Assembly (NCBI RefSeq): GCF_007183175.1
Contig: NZ_AP019807.1
Coordinates: 4,522,001 to 4,586,000 of the forward strand
Origin: Microbulbifer sp. GL-2
GTDB taxonomy: Bacteria > Pseudomonadota > Gammaproteobacteria > Pseudomonadales > Cellvibrionaceae
Length of the DNA stretch: 64,000 nt
Direction of reading: 5' to 3'
The position numbers and the translations under genes are program-made. Under the pieces are notes generated by a model, which was given only the letters and a program-made list of their open reading frames with translations, was not told the origin of the DNA and searched no databases. Positions 34,953 through 43,964 of this stretch are shown here, in pieces. Within the stretch, counting starts at the first letter, position 1. Each line of letters opens with the position of its first letter.

Positions 34953-36450
34953 CTATTTAGAGTCGGGGTCTTGCTCAGTGTTTTCTGCGGGGACCGCAGT
35001 GCGCTTGCTTGGGGTGGTGATATCGTTTTCTTTCAGCTTTCTCTGCCAGGCAGCGGTTTGCTTGATCACATCGTCTGGCTTTTTGCCACGGCGGCGGATG
35101 GTCTGCTGTGGGCTGACCAGTACATTTTCCAGCAGGGTTTCATCGGCGCTGGCTTCGTGGGCTGGGTTAATCCAGGGCATCACCGGGGTAATAAAATCGA
35201 CATGCATCATGGGTGGCCGGATCTACATCAGCAGGCACTTGAAAGGCATCGGCCAGTAAGCCCATTTGAACCCAGCGCCGGGTGACCGGTTCAACGATTT
35301 CCTCGCAAAATTCCAGGCTGAGGGTTTCGTAGTTTGTCCATTGCTCTACCAATTCCTGGCGCTGAGAACTGTAGGTGCCGTTGTAGTTTTTGCTAATGCT
35401 GCTAAAGCTGGCCATGGTGCCGGCGGCAGCCATACGGTGCATGGTTTCTAAAAACGGGGTTAGCAAGCCGCTTGGGCGATTGCTCTGGATGGTGCCGACA
35501 GATTCCCCAGGGCGGAGATCGTCATAGATGGCGCCGGCACGGATATCGAGAATGCGTTTACCTTCACTATCCCAAGCATCATCATGCTCATAAGTATCAG
35601 GGCTGCCCTTCTGGATAAAGCCGACCATAGCCGAGGCAATCTTGGCGGCAACGCGCTCATTTTCTTCATAGTCTTTAATATCGTTGAGGCGATTCATTAC
35701 TGCGGCAAAGACCGTTACCCCTCGGGTCTGATGCAGCCGGCGTACAAATTTCAGGTGCTCGATATTTTCTGCACTGTGGCGCCTGTGCTTCATACGCCAG
35801 TTAAAAGAGGCACCGGGGTGCTCGTCGTAGAGCCAAAATGCCTTGGCTTCGCCCCAGGCCGATTTCTCAATGCCCTGCACTATGCGCTTGCTGGGATCGT
35901 TGTAATCCACCGGCAGAAAATCCGGCTCTAGACACTCAATGGTGTAAGGCACCGGGGTCCGGTGTTTTAATCCGGGGACCGAGCCCTGCAGGTGCCGCAT
36001 CAGCGTTTCACCATCTCTCAGCCAGGTATTACACAGAAGCCGCTGCGCTTTGCCCCAGCTGAATTGCCGAGTGCATTCCGGGCGTCGCGCCCATTCCTTG
36101 TGGGCCTCATTCATTTGACTGGCGAGGCCTTCGTGAATATCGCCATCCCAGGTTTTAGGTTGGAATTCCACATCGATACCGCGCGGGCCGACGATGTTGT
36201 TGGTCAGAGTGGTGAGAATGCCAAAGGCAAAGTCGTGGTTTTGCTCCAGGTGCCGGGCCTGGCCGCGCAGGGTTTCCACACTGCCTTCAATCACTAAATC
36301 CCCACTGCGGTTATCACCGGGGTTTTTTCTCAGCCGGCTTGGCTTTGCGGCTTCATAGGCGGCGGCGATCTCCAGGGCGCGGCGGGCTTGCACACGGCGC
36401 AGGGCGGCCTCGGGCGCAAAGAACCCGATAACAGAATCCAGTTTGTTCAT
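34953..36450 (-). pseudogene. lambda-type portal protein, frameshifted near the C-terminus
   Basis: The start ATG at 36450 (MNKLDSVIGFFAPEAALRRVQARRA) overlaps the gpW gene stop by four bases. The portal body is clear: GPRGIDVEFQP, ETLMRHLQG, TIECLEPDFLP, and the segment ending REVQ-like QMGLLADAFQVPADV. After ATHDA the frame ends in CRFYYPGDALD and stop. The +1 frame from the same point reads HVDFITPVMPWINPAHEASADETLLENVLVSPQQTIRRRGKKPDD, which is exactly the usual portal C-terminus (PMPWIDP...). An extra base at about 35190-35200 is implied. Without the last ~80 residues the portal is probably non-functional. Confidence 0.88.
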
Positions 36451-36665
36451 GAGTAAAAGTTCGCGTAGGCGGGTCCGCGGCGTTTGCCGGCAGCCTTGAG
36501 TTTTTCTTGCTGTGCGCGGCGCTCCCACTCCTGACGACCAGCGCGGATTTCCTGCAGGTTCTCTGCAGTAAATTGGCGGCCGTTAATCACCGTGGTTTTA
36601 CCGGCGAGCACATCTAGCTCGGCCTCGATATAGAGGTCGACCATGGCTTGTGCGGTTTTCGACAT
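36447..36665 (-). CDS. gpW-like head-tail connector
   Basis: 72 residues, homologous to lambda W by position (between terminase and portal), size and pattern: helix, TTVINGRQFTAENLQEIRAGRQEWERRAQQEKLKAAG. gpW plugs the portal and provides the tail-binding site. Four-base overlap with portal; the terminase stop touches its start. Confidence 0.88.
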   Translation of the reverse strand: MSKTAQAMVDLYIEAELDVLAGKTTVINGRQFTAENLQEIRAGRQEWERRAQQEKLKAAGKRRGPAYANFYS

Positions 36666-38783
36666 TTAACTATCCAGTAGGGAGCCAACCGGCTGTGCTG
36701 GCCTGTGTGGTTTTTTCGGGACTGGCTGAGGTTGATCTGGTGATTGATCCGATTCGCTAAACAAAGTGCGCTGGCCCAGCTGTAATTCAATGCTGGACCA
36801 TTTTTTCTCGTTGTATTTATGCATGCCCTTGGCGTGGGCTGCGTGTAGAGCATAGACCTCGGTATCGGTGCCCTCGTTGGGTCTGCCGGGGCGCTGCTGC
36901 CAAGTTTCTCGGCCTTTATGCTTTTTACTGGGGGCTTTCACTTCGGCGGTGACCTGTTCCCAGTAGTCCTGCCGCACATGTTTGCAGCTGTGCATATAGG
37001 CACTGGTGCCGAGCAAGCGCTTGGCTATCAGGTCTTTCGCCTTGTGAGTACCCACGATATACACCCGAACTCCGTGGCGGTCGGCCTTGGTACGACGCTT
37101 GGGATTGTTGTAATCCACCTGTCTGGGTTGCGTGAAGATTTCCTTGGTGCCGAAGTCGTTACTGTCACCCTTAATGGCCATCACCAAGATACCGCGGTGT
37201 TTCTTATCGCGGGTTCTCACCCAGTGATAGACCGCGTTGCTGGTGCCCCCATCGGAGGAATCGATGCTTACCGCGGCTGCGCGGATCTCACCAAAGCGTT
37301 CGTGCTTAAAAGGCTGGAATACCAACTTGTCCAGGGCGTCCCAGCAGCTATCGCGCTTGTCCGCAGTATCGCCATCGATCTCGCCCCAGAACATCTGCCA
37401 GCTTTCTTCATTGCGCCCGAAGGCGCGGATAGTGATCGCCAGGCGGTCGTGTTGCACATCGATGCCCACCGTTACCAGCAGGCCGCCAGCGGGGCAGGAT
37501 AATTCTGGGTAGTCCTCGGCGGCCTCTTGTAGTTTTTCATGGTCCAGTAGACGGCTGGCGGCGTACTGGTAGGGCCGGCCCAGTTTGTTGTTCTGGAATA
37601 CGATGCGCGCGGATTCATCGCCGCTTTTGGCTTCGTGTTCGGCTTCGAGAAAATCCCGCACCACATCGGCGAGGCCGGTGCCAGGTATGCACACATAGAG
37701 CTCCGATAGCTCCATAAAGGTTTCTATCGGTTCGATTTCATCGGGCCCAAAATCTTCACCACATTGGGTTTTAACCCAGCCGGCAAAGTCATCTCCATTT
37801 TCTCGCGCCGTTTTACAGGTCTGCAGAATATTGGCCTGGCGGCGGTAGTCATCCCATTCGCTGCCACATTCCGGGCAGCCATAGATGGCCGTATCAGGCT
37901 GATGTAAACCGAATACCGGATGCGGTATGCCCTCTTCTTTCTTCAGCCAGCGAACGTTTTCCCAATCCAATACATGGGAGTCGCCACAGTCGTGGCAGGT
38001 CACCGGCAGCACGCGCATGGTACCGAGTTTGGTGTAGTGCTCTACCTGGGAAAGGTCGGCAACCGCCGGCGTGCCACCAATAATTAATTTCTTATTGCGC
38101 ATCCGCTTTAAACGCTCGCGCAGGTGGCGAATAGAATCGCCCTGATCGCCAACATCTTTGTTGGTATCGTCTGGCTCCTCCACATAGCCCCGGCGGGCCG
38201 TGGTGGATTTCACATTAGAGATGGAGTTGGAGCCAATGGTGCGTACCTCACCACCGGGGAATTTCTTGCGCGTTGAGCGGCTGCCGCCCTTGCGGCTGGT
38301 GGTGACATCGATCACACGATTCACCGCTGGCGAGCCTTCGATAATCGGCACCAGCTTTTCATCCATAAACAGCCGGCCTTTTTCATCCTTGGGAAATAGC
38401 ATCAGGATGCGGGCCGGATCAGTCACGGCGACCTTACAGATATCGGTAGCCAGCAAAACCGTCCAACCGATTTGCGCGGCCTTCTGCATTACCACCATCC
38501 ACGACACTGGATTATCCAGTGCGTGCATTACGCCCCAGAAATAGGGCACATAATCGTTGCGGTAATAGCCGGCGTTATCGCTATCCTCCGAGGGCAGTTT
38601 GATATTGTCCGGCAACCACTCAATCAGCGGGATTTTAGGCTGCGGTATCCAGGCCTGGCGCACCTCCTCCACCAGCCTCTTCAGATTCAATTTCGTAACT
38701 GCCAATAGCTTTGAGGGCAGCGTCAATGTTTGGCTGTAGGGGTTCGCGATCGATGGTAATGGCATGCTGGCTCTCGATAGCAA
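36666..38783 (-). CDS. terL: terminase large subunit (GpA type)
   Basis: About 680-705 residues. The N-terminal ATPase domain includes the family start region IEWLPDNIKLPSEDSDNAGYYRNDYVPYF, VVMQKAAQIGWTVLLATDICK (Walker A-like) and LMLFPKDEKG. The C-terminal nuclease includes VGIDVQHDRLAITIRAFGR and a conserved SIDSSDGGTSN. It cuts concatemers and packages DNA. CxxC pairs near 255-300 (CHDCGD, GCPECGSEWDD) are common in GpA terminases. The frame overlaps the small-subunit gene by about 150 bases; the true start is not obvious, probably a TTG or GTG inside terS around 38690-38660. Confidence 0.93.
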   Translation of the reverse strand: MLSRASMPLPSIANPYSQTLTLPSKLLAVTKLNLKRLVEEVRQAWIPQPKIPLIEWLPDNIKLPSEDSDNAGYYRNDYVPYFWGVMHALDNPVSWMVVMQKAAQIGWTVLLATDICKVAVTDPARILMLFPKDEKGRLFMDEKLVPIIEGSPAVNRVIDVTTSRKGGSRSTRKKFPGGEVRTIGSNSISNVKSTTARRGYVEEPDDTNKDVGDQGDSIRHLRERLKRMRNKKLIIGGTPAVADLSQVEHYTKLGTMRVLPVTCHDCGDSHVLDWENVRWLKKEEGIPHPVFGLHQPDTAIYGCPECGSEWDDYRRQANILQTCKTARENGDDFAGWVKTQCGEDFGPDEIEPIETFMELSELYVCIPGTGLADVVRDFLEAEHEAKSGDESARIVFQNNKLGRPYQYAASRLLDHEKLQEAAEDYPELSCPAGGLLVTVGIDVQHDRLAITIRAFGRNEESWQMFWGEIDGDTADKRDSCWDALDKLVFQPFKHERFGEIRAAAVSIDSSDGGTSNAVYHWVRTRDKKHRGILVMAIKGDSNDFGTKEIFTQPRQVDYNNPKRRTKADRHGVRVYIVGTHKAKDLIAKRLLGTSAYMHSCKHVRQDYWEQVTAEVKAPSKKHKGRETWQQRPGRPNEGTDTEVYALHAAHAKGMHKYNEKKWSSIELQLGQRTLFSESDQSPDQPQPVPKKPHRPAQPVGSLLDS

Positions 38784-39156
38784 TAACGATGCTTTCCACC
38801 GCTCCTAAAAATTCATTCTTGCCAATGGTGGACCACTCCACCATCGCCTTGCGTACAGACTCAATATCGACAATTAGCTGATCCTGCTTGTATAGCTCGC
38901 GCATTTTCAGCTGTGCATTCGCCTCTGACTCAACGGCCTGCGCCATATCGCGACGGTTGCGGGCTTCATTCGCTTGGCGTCCTGCAGCCTCAGTTCGCAG
39001 ACGCTCGCAATATTCATGAAGCCAAACTCTGAAGCTGGCACCTACAGTAAAAACCTCTGCCTTGTAGTGTTTGGCAATAGCCGGTTGAGTAGCGCCAACC
39101 AAGCGAGCAAAGCCCAATTGTGTGGCCTGATCATCAAGAGAGATATCACCAGCCAA
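38635..39156 (-). CDS. terS: terminase small subunit (Nu1-like)
   Basis: 173 residues. The N-terminal DNA-binding part (ISLDDQATQLGFARLVGATQPAIAKHYKAEVF) resembles a winged-helix/HTH; then comes a long helical region with NARNRRDMAQAVESEANAQLKMRELYKQDQLIVD, where terminase oligomerisation is expected. It ends in a low-complexity tail (EEAGGGGAPGLDTAA). It lies directly before TerL and overlaps it. Function: recognises cos/pac DNA. Confidence 0.75.
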   Translation of the reverse strand: MAGDISLDDQATQLGFARLVGATQPAIAKHYKAEVFTVGASFRVWLHEYCERLRTEAAGRQANEARNRRDMAQAVESEANAQLKMRELYKQDQLIVDIESVRKAMVEWSTIGKNEFLGAVESIVIAIESQHAITIDREPLQPNIDAALKAIGSYEIESEEAGGGGAPGLDTAA

Positions 39157-39242
39157 GGTATAACCCCCTATGAAATTTTGGATATCTGTTAAAAAAGCGG
39201 GGTCCGAATCACCCGTGTGCTGGCCCTCTCAGGAGGACCCGT

Positions 39243-39962
39243 TCAACGTCTCTTTGCGGTCGCAATCGCATGGTCCATGGCCTTATCCAGTTCTAATGGC
39301 AAATGCCTACGGGCTATGCCTTCAGCTATTCGAATAAAAGGGAATCGCTTGCGGTAGTCTGGCTTGCCCTTGAGGAATATCAGAATGGGCTTAACCGTTG
39401 GCCGGCGTTTGCCGCCTGCCCTCCTCCAAACGCCTAAGACACCATTCACTTTGCCAACGAAATATTTGCCCTTCTTACCCTGCGCATTACCTGCCCCCCT
39501 TGTAGAGCCAGGGTTACCCCGTAATTCAGCCAGGATTTTTTTATAGGTTCCGACCGAGATATTCCCGTGCTTGTTTAATCTCGCGGCCTCGCCATGCACC
39601 ACATACATACCAGCAGGCAGGACACCCATATGTCGAAGGGCACGCTCAAAGCGCTTGTCGTTCCGGTTCACATCCATGACTGACGGGGCCAGATATTTGC
39701 TGGGTGCAGTACCGTTGGAAACCTGATCACGGATAAAGACTTTGGCAATACCTGAACGCTTGGTGGCTTTCTTTACCAATACAGAGTTCAGCGTTAACTT
39801 TGCCGGGTTTGTAAATACACGCCCCATAGCTGAGCGCTCTTCTCCCCGTATACGAAAGGCCACGTTATTTAGGGCAACCGAACTGGCATAAGGTAACTGC
39901 TTTTTTAATTCAGCAGATGCTCGATCAAACTTTGAAGTATCCAGCTTTACACTAACGTCCAT
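39243..39962 (-). CDS. phage morphogenesis or tail protein of unknown family, 239 aa
   Basis: It begins MDVSVKLDTSKFDRASAELKKQLPYASSVALNNVAFRIRGEERSAMGRVF, a pattern seen in minor tail/completion proteins (lambda Z-like). The remaining part is basic and glycine-rich (GNPGSTRGAGNAQGKKGKY) and ends in a helix-turn. Unusual in standing between lysis genes and terminase rather than with the tail genes. The start overlaps the holin gene by about ten bases. Confidence 0.6.
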   Translation of the reverse strand: MDVSVKLDTSKFDRASAELKKQLPYASSVALNNVAFRIRGEERSAMGRVFTNPAKLTLNSVLVKKATKRSGIAKVFIRDQVSNGTAPSKYLAPSVMDVNRNDKRFERALRHMGVLPAGMYVVHGEAARLNKHGNISVGTYKKILAELRGNPGSTRGAGNAQGKKGKYFVGKVNGVLGVWRRAGGKRRPTVKPILIFLKGKPDYRKRFPFIRIAEGIARRHLPLELDKAMDHAIATAKRR

Positions 39963-40161
39963 CGTCCCCGCCCTGCTGCTCCTGCAGCTTCAAGCGCTTG
40001 TGGTTGTAATACCAATTAACCATTAAACCTGCCGCAGCTATCAGCACACCAGCAAGACCAAGCCAGTTGTTTGCAAGCCAACCCGCGAAAGTTCCAGCAC
40101 CAATAGCAGTCATATAGCCAGCCTTATCCGCTATTTCTCTGAGGGCATCCTGAAGTGTCAT
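39952..40161 (-). CDS. small holin (class II-like)
   Basis: 69 residues: a short helix (TLQDALREIADKAGYMTAIGAGTFAGWLA), one more hydrophobic helix (GLAGVLIAAAGLMVNWYY) and a charged tail NHKRLKLQEQQGGDDGR. Two membrane segments with a basic C-terminus suit a pinholin/holin. It overlaps the preceding three-segment holin gene by four bases and precedes the 239-aa gene. Confidence 0.72.
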   Translation of the reverse strand: MTLQDALREIADKAGYMTAIGAGTFAGWLANNWLGLAGVLIAAAGLMVNWYYNHKRLKLQEQQGGDDGR

Positions 40162-40526
40162 GACTGCTTCCAGGCAATAGTTGCCTTCTCAACGCTGCGC
40201 CCCACGACATAACCACCGAGGCCGATTTTTATTATTTCCAGAAGGGCGAGGGTCTGGTTCTCGCTGAGGTTTGGCGCTGTCCACCCCAACCAATGAAAGA
40301 CGATCAGCCCCACGAATGTGAGCATTGTTACTGGCCGCCAGTTTCTTTGTAGCCATGACTCTCCCCCAGCTTCTGTAGTGATTACCTGGGTAGCCGCTCT
40401 CAGCTCCTCCAGGTCCATTGAGATTAACTTTGAATCCACCTGCGCCTTTAGGCGATTGGCTTCTGTCTTATCCGGGAATGCCTTGTCTATGACCTTGCCG
40501 AATAAGTCGGATATAGCGGAAATCAT
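40158..40526 (-). CDS. holin-like protein (GTA_holin_3TM family)
   Basis: The ATG at 40526 (MISAISDLFGKVIDKAFPDKTEANRLK) has GGAG 8 bases before it, which decides the start. 122 residues: an amphipathic start, a helical stretch with RAATQVITTEAGGESWLQRNWRP, and hydrophobic segments MLTFVGLIVFHWLGW and ALLEIIKIGLGGYVVGRSVE. The W-R-P motif before the membrane segment is typical of this holin family. It follows the endolysin gene. Confidence 0.82.
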   Translation of the reverse strand: MISAISDLFGKVIDKAFPDKTEANRLKAQVDSKLISMDLEELRAATQVITTEAGGESWLQRNWRPVTMLTFVGLIVFHWLGWTAPNLSENQTLALLEIIKIGLGGYVVGRSVEKATIAWKQS

Positions 40527-40903
40527 TAGTAACTCCAAACAGTTGGGCGCATACGCTCGCCAGGGATTGAGCCAAGGTCATCAAGGTGCAGAAACCGGCT
40601 TCCTATTGATCCCTTCTGCCTCACTCCTATTCCGGTAAATCCTTCTTCTTGGGCAATTTGGATCAAGCGGTAAGCTCGACCCAATGCCACTTGAACATCA
40701 ACTGCCTGCCCTGATGCATGGCTCATAGTTGCATTCAAATTGACGTTATACGCTGGGCAACGGTAGCCAGAAGTAATCACCATCGGCTTAGCAAAGCGCT
40801 CCCTGACTCGAATCAGGCGAAGGAGCGTGTCATCTTTGAAAAGATTTTTTCCACAGCAACCACAGGCCAGCTCCCTGTCTAGGAAGTAGTCATTTTTAAA
40901 CAT
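40526..40903 (-). CDS. M15-type peptidase endolysin
   Basis: 125 residues. Cleaves peptide cross-links in peptidoglycan for lysis. The Zn-binding and active-site motifs SGYRCPAYN, SHASGQAVDV and FLHLDD-W (Peptidase_M15_3) are complete. CGCCGKNLF near the N-terminus adds a small metal-binding-like cluster common in these proteins. No signal peptide, so release through the holin is expected. A terminator of the upstream operon is 20 bases before its start. Confidence 0.9.
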   Translation of the reverse strand: MFKNDYFLDRELACGCCGKNLFKDDTLLRLIRVRERFAKPMVITSGYRCPAYNVNLNATMSHASGQAVDVQVALGRAYRLIQIAQEEGFTGIGVRQKGSIGSRFLHLDDLGSIPGERMRPTVWSY

Positions 40904-40922
40904 TGAGATACCAGAAATGAAA

Positions 40923-40943
40923 AAGCCCGCACGAAGCGGGCTT
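40923..40943 (-). terminator. intrinsic terminator between lysis genes and the XRE-ImmA operon
   Basis: AAGCCCGC/GCGGGCTT around ACGAA, with T5 following on the minus strand. It is about 80 bases after the XRE-ImmA stop and just before the endolysin start. Confidence 0.88.
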
Positions 40944-41022
40944 AGGATGAATTGAGCCTAAAGATACAGAAAGTTATGAGGAGCTAGTTACAGTCAACCT
41001 CAATACTTACTATCAAGATAGA

Positions 41023-42144
41023 TTAGAAATAATTAGCTATATTGGTAACTTTTTCATTATTCATGACAGGTTTCTTGTATTCCTCAATCAGTTCATGCTG
41101 CTGGGTCAAGTTTGCAAGAAAATGCTCAGTAATTTCCAGGCTATCCAAAAGACCACCGAAACCATAACCAAATGTATCACCAAGGAGTTTTAAACTGTTT
41201 GGCAATAGCTCAGGTTGCTCCCTGGGAACATCTTCATCATACCACTCGTTTTTGGTTTGCCCAGTTTTGCTCAAGTGTATATTTGCTATCCTATATTGCG
41301 ACGGATTTATTATCTCCAATTGATTCAACCTGTAGATAATTGATCGTGTACTTACACCCCACTTGACCTTGATGTTTTTTATCAAATTCCAATCTATTCT
41401 ACTGCGCTGACTGGTACCATATTCCGCTAGCAATGCGGCACGTGGAAGCAAAAAAGTGCTTGCAAAGTAATCTGCTTGCCCCTCAGTTTCCTTGTCACCA
41501 GTTTCGATTCCATTGTGAAGGATGATATGCGCACATTCATGCGCTAAATCCATCCGAATTCTTGGTGCAGACTTCTCCTCATTCAGCAATACAATGGGCC
41601 GTTTTCTGTGTATCGACAAGGCATCAACTTTTTCAGACACCTGCCCAAAGCTTGCCACAATAGCACCAGCATTCTCCAAAACTCGGATCATGCTCTTAAT
41701 CGGTCCGCCACCAAGTCCCCAATGTTTCCTACTTTCAATGGCTGCTTTTTCTGCATCATATAGTGACGCCGCCGCCAGAGTTGGGAAGTTAACGTATGGA
41801 AGATTCAAACGGCCATCTAAGGCATCAACCAGCCTATTCATCAATGTAGCCCTGGCAGTGCACTCTCTTCTGGCAGAAACCAATGTCGTTTTCAACTTCC
41901 TAAAATGGCACTCTTCCTCTTTAATATGGTTAACAATTGGCTCATAAAAAAAACCGCTGTTGACTTCAAGTTCGTATGCAAGTGCATCAACTAAATCAGA
42001 TGCAGGTGATTTGCTATCTTTCTCTATTTGCTGAATGTACTGTCGAGTGGTCCCTACTCGATCACCAAGGTCATTAAGGGAAAGTCCGGAAACCAACCGG
42101 CACAATCTTAAATTATCACCCTGAAATATTACGTCCTTTTTCAT
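41023..42144 (-). CDS. XRE-family regulator fused to ImmA/IrrE-type metallopeptidase
   Basis: The start is the ATG at 42144, overlapping the 217-aa gene. 373 residues: an N-terminal XRE HTH (LRLCRLVSGLSLNDLGDRVGTTRQYIQQIEKDSKSP), then the ImmA/IrrE domain with HECAHIILH (zinc HExxH) and GQADYFASTFLLPRAALL, then a helical C-terminal region. Proteins of this type act as antitoxins or regulators that cut partner repressors. It forms an operon with the gene of unknown function before it and is transcribed leftward inside the prophage, between the replication and lysis modules. Confidence 0.9.
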   Translation of the reverse strand: MKKDVIFQGDNLRLCRLVSGLSLNDLGDRVGTTRQYIQQIEKDSKSPASDLVDALAYELEVNSGFFYEPIVNHIKEEECHFRKLKTTLVSARRECTARATLMNRLVDALDGRLNLPYVNFPTLAAASLYDAEKAAIESRKHWGLGGGPIKSMIRVLENAGAIVASFGQVSEKVDALSIHRKRPIVLLNEEKSAPRIRMDLAHECAHIILHNGIETGDKETEGQADYFASTFLLPRAALLAEYGTSQRSRIDWNLIKNIKVKWGVSTRSIIYRLNQLEIINPSQYRIANIHLSKTGQTKNEWYDEDVPREQPELLPNSLKLLGDTFGYGFGGLLDSLEITEHFLANLTQQHELIEEYKKPVMNNEKVTNIANYF

Positions 42145-42769
42145 TTGTTTCTTTCGCCTTCTCATCAGCACCAACTGAAAGTGAGACAGCTGCAGATGGA
42201 AGCTCAACTGGAGCCGACTCACTTGGTTTCATTGGTGTCATTACTGCTTTATTTACCTGATGTATTGGCACAACATGAGAGGCAAAGACATTCCCATCCT
42301 CTCCTATGCCTAAAAACTCGATATTTGTAGTAGTCCCTTCTTTATCTGTTTCAACTACATAGGTCCACACTATTTTTTCTGGTGCCCCAACTTCTAGAAA
42401 CATCCCCAACTGCTTGAGCTCAGGATACGTCTGCGCTCTGGAGCATATATTCTTTTTTGGTTTTCCTACTTCACCCCTATAGAAGCTAACTTCTGCTTCA
42501 CCAATCTTGAAAATAAATTTTAGGCTAGCATCTTTAATCGTTAGGTAGGGAATCTCTTTCGACTTCTCCATGAGATCAGTGCTACACCAGGCATGCGCCC
42601 TACATCCAATTGACCAGCCATTATCTCTTTTTTTATCAACTGCCTGGAGGTTGTCATATCTAGCGTCCGCCAAAATAATTCCTACCTCATTGATCCGCTC
42701 AACAGTAAGATCTTTATGTACCTCTGAAGGATGTCGATTCATAGAGCTCAGCCTAGTCCCTGCCATCAA
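42116..42769 (-). CDS. hypothetical partner of the XRE-ImmA protein, 217 aa
   Basis: Mixed alpha/beta protein with no family I recognise. Central region WSIGCRAHAWCSTDL, FIFKIGEAEVSFYRGEVGKPKKNICSRAQ (repeated short strands) and a charged, low-complexity tail (SVGADEKAKETNEKGRNISG). It overlaps the XRE-ImmA start by 29 bases, as is usual for toxin-antitoxin or defence pairs. A second start further in (MNRHPSEV) is possible; no clear ribosome site decides it. Confidence 0.6.
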   Translation of the reverse strand: MMAGTRLSSMNRHPSEVHKDLTVERINEVGIILADARYDNLQAVDKKRDNGWSIGCRAHAWCSTDLMEKSKEIPYLTIKDASLKFIFKIGEAEVSFYRGEVGKPKKNICSRAQTYPELKQLGMFLEVGAPEKIVWTYVVETDKEGTTTNIEFLGIGEDGNVFASHVVPIHQVNKAVMTPMKPSESAPVELPSAAVSLSVGADEKAKETNEKGRNISG

Positions 42770-43254
42770 TTTAAGATGACAAACATGCTATAGGCTAATC
42801 TTGGATTTTGTCAACCAACCCAAAATCTGTAAGCTTTGAAGGTAAAGTGTAAACTTGTACCAGAAAGGTAAACATACTATTGAACTGCTCAACAAACTAA
42901 AATTTGCAAGAAAATCAATAAGATAGATATTTCCTTACAAAAAATAATGAGCTACAAGACACATCAAGCAGGTCACTTTTAAAGCACTTCACACACAAAA
43001 ATGTTGAAAATTACGCCCTCTAGCAATCCCTAACTCAGAAAGAGCACGTAAATTTACACGCCAATTTTTACCTCTCAACTCTCTCAGGATAAAAAAGGCT
43101 GATATTTCCAAGATACCGCTGGCACAAAAAAACCGGCTGGGTACCGGTCTTAGAAAGGATGTGATGATCGCTGCATGAAAACCTTGGCAGCTTGAATTAG
43201 ACTACTCCATATGGACGTATGCTGTCAATAAATACACACTGTATTAAAAAACAG
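42770..43254. other. intergenic region with a terminator, no gene seen
   Basis: AT-rich. ACCGG/CCGGT at 43132-43148, followed by T7 on the minus strand, terminates the leftward Q-like gene; the remainder should carry the promoter of the XRE-ImmA operon. Confidence 0.55.
43132..43148 (-). terminator. terminator after the Q-like gene
   Basis: A short stem ACCGG/CCGGT with a seven-base loop and a T-run on the minus strand. Confidence 0.7.
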
Positions 43255-43641
43255 TTATGCGGCGTTACGCGCCAAATAGAATGCCTCTACTGTTGCCTCA
43301 ACAATTTGGCACATTTTTTCAACCCAAGGTTTAGATTTTTTTACTTTCCTAGCAACATCCTGAAGCTCCCACCGATAGTAATACCTCAACCAAAAGACTA
43401 ACCTTTCTAATTCTGCTTTTTCTCGATCTCGGCGCATAGTGATTGCATTTAAGTAAACAAGCACTGTGGCATCAGTAACCTGAGCCCGCTCTTCATTCAC
43501 CGGCAAAGGGCTTACTCTATGCCCCGAAACCATCTCTCGTCCAAAAGCTGCCATACGCGGCCAAGATACTGCATCTCCAGCCCGCTCCGGGTAGGCTATA
43601 GACCACTCCCACAAAAGTTCCCGTATTCCTAGTTCAGACAT
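43255..43641 (-). CDS. Q-like antiterminator or small phage regulator
   Basis: 128 residues. It contains WPRMAAFGREMVSGHRVSPLPVNEERAQVTDATV and a C-terminal HTH-like part (WELQDVARKVKKSKPWVEKMCQIVEATVEAFYL). Size, place (end of the early leftward operon, before lysis) and the C-terminal HTH suggest a late-gene antiterminator, but I cannot assign a named family with confidence. Confidence 0.6.
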   Translation of the reverse strand: MSELGIRELLWEWSIAYPERAGDAVSWPRMAAFGREMVSGHRVSPLPVNEERAQVTDATVLVYLNAITMRRDREKAELERLVFWLRYYYRWELQDVARKVKKSKPWVEKMCQIVEATVEAFYLARNAA

Positions 43642-43692
43642 TGCCCCTCCCTCATTTCAAATAATCAGAACCAAAAACCAGCCACACACCCA

Positions 43693-43938
43693 TCAAGCAG
43701 CCTTCGGCATACTCTCGAAATAATCCTGAAGTCGCCTTTCGGCTGCATGCAAATTGTCTCGGTGATACGTGCCCAGGTAATTTATATGCCCCTGGTTTAT
43801 CCAGAATTGGGTAACCACCGTATTCGCGAACACAACCTCCACGAGGTGAGCGTACTTGGTGCGGAATACGGCCAGCGGGCTGCTGGGGTTGGTTGTGGAA
43901 ATCCTTTCGATGGCTTCTGGGATGGTGACTGTGCACAT
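43693..43938 (-). CDS. small phage hypothetical protein, 81 aa
   Basis: The ATG at 43938 (MCTVTIPEAIERISTTNPSSPLAVFRTKYAHLV) has AAGGAGA 7 bases before it. An upstream in-frame extension lacks such a site and overlaps the replication gene. The sequence looks like a small alpha/beta domain ending RRLQDYFESMPKAA. No recognised family. The Q-like gene follows. Confidence 0.65.
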   Translation of the reverse strand: MCTVTIPEAIERISTTNPSSPLAVFRTKYAHLVEVVFANTVVTQFWINQGHINYLGTYHRDNLHAAERRLQDYFESMPKAA

Positions 43939-43964
43939 GGTGAGCTCTCCTTGGTGATTGGGTT

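Noticed and set aside
43652..43936. 94-aa minus-strand frame (MHSHHPRSHRK...)
   Set aside because: A shifted-frame shadow of the 81-aa gene with low-quality composition.
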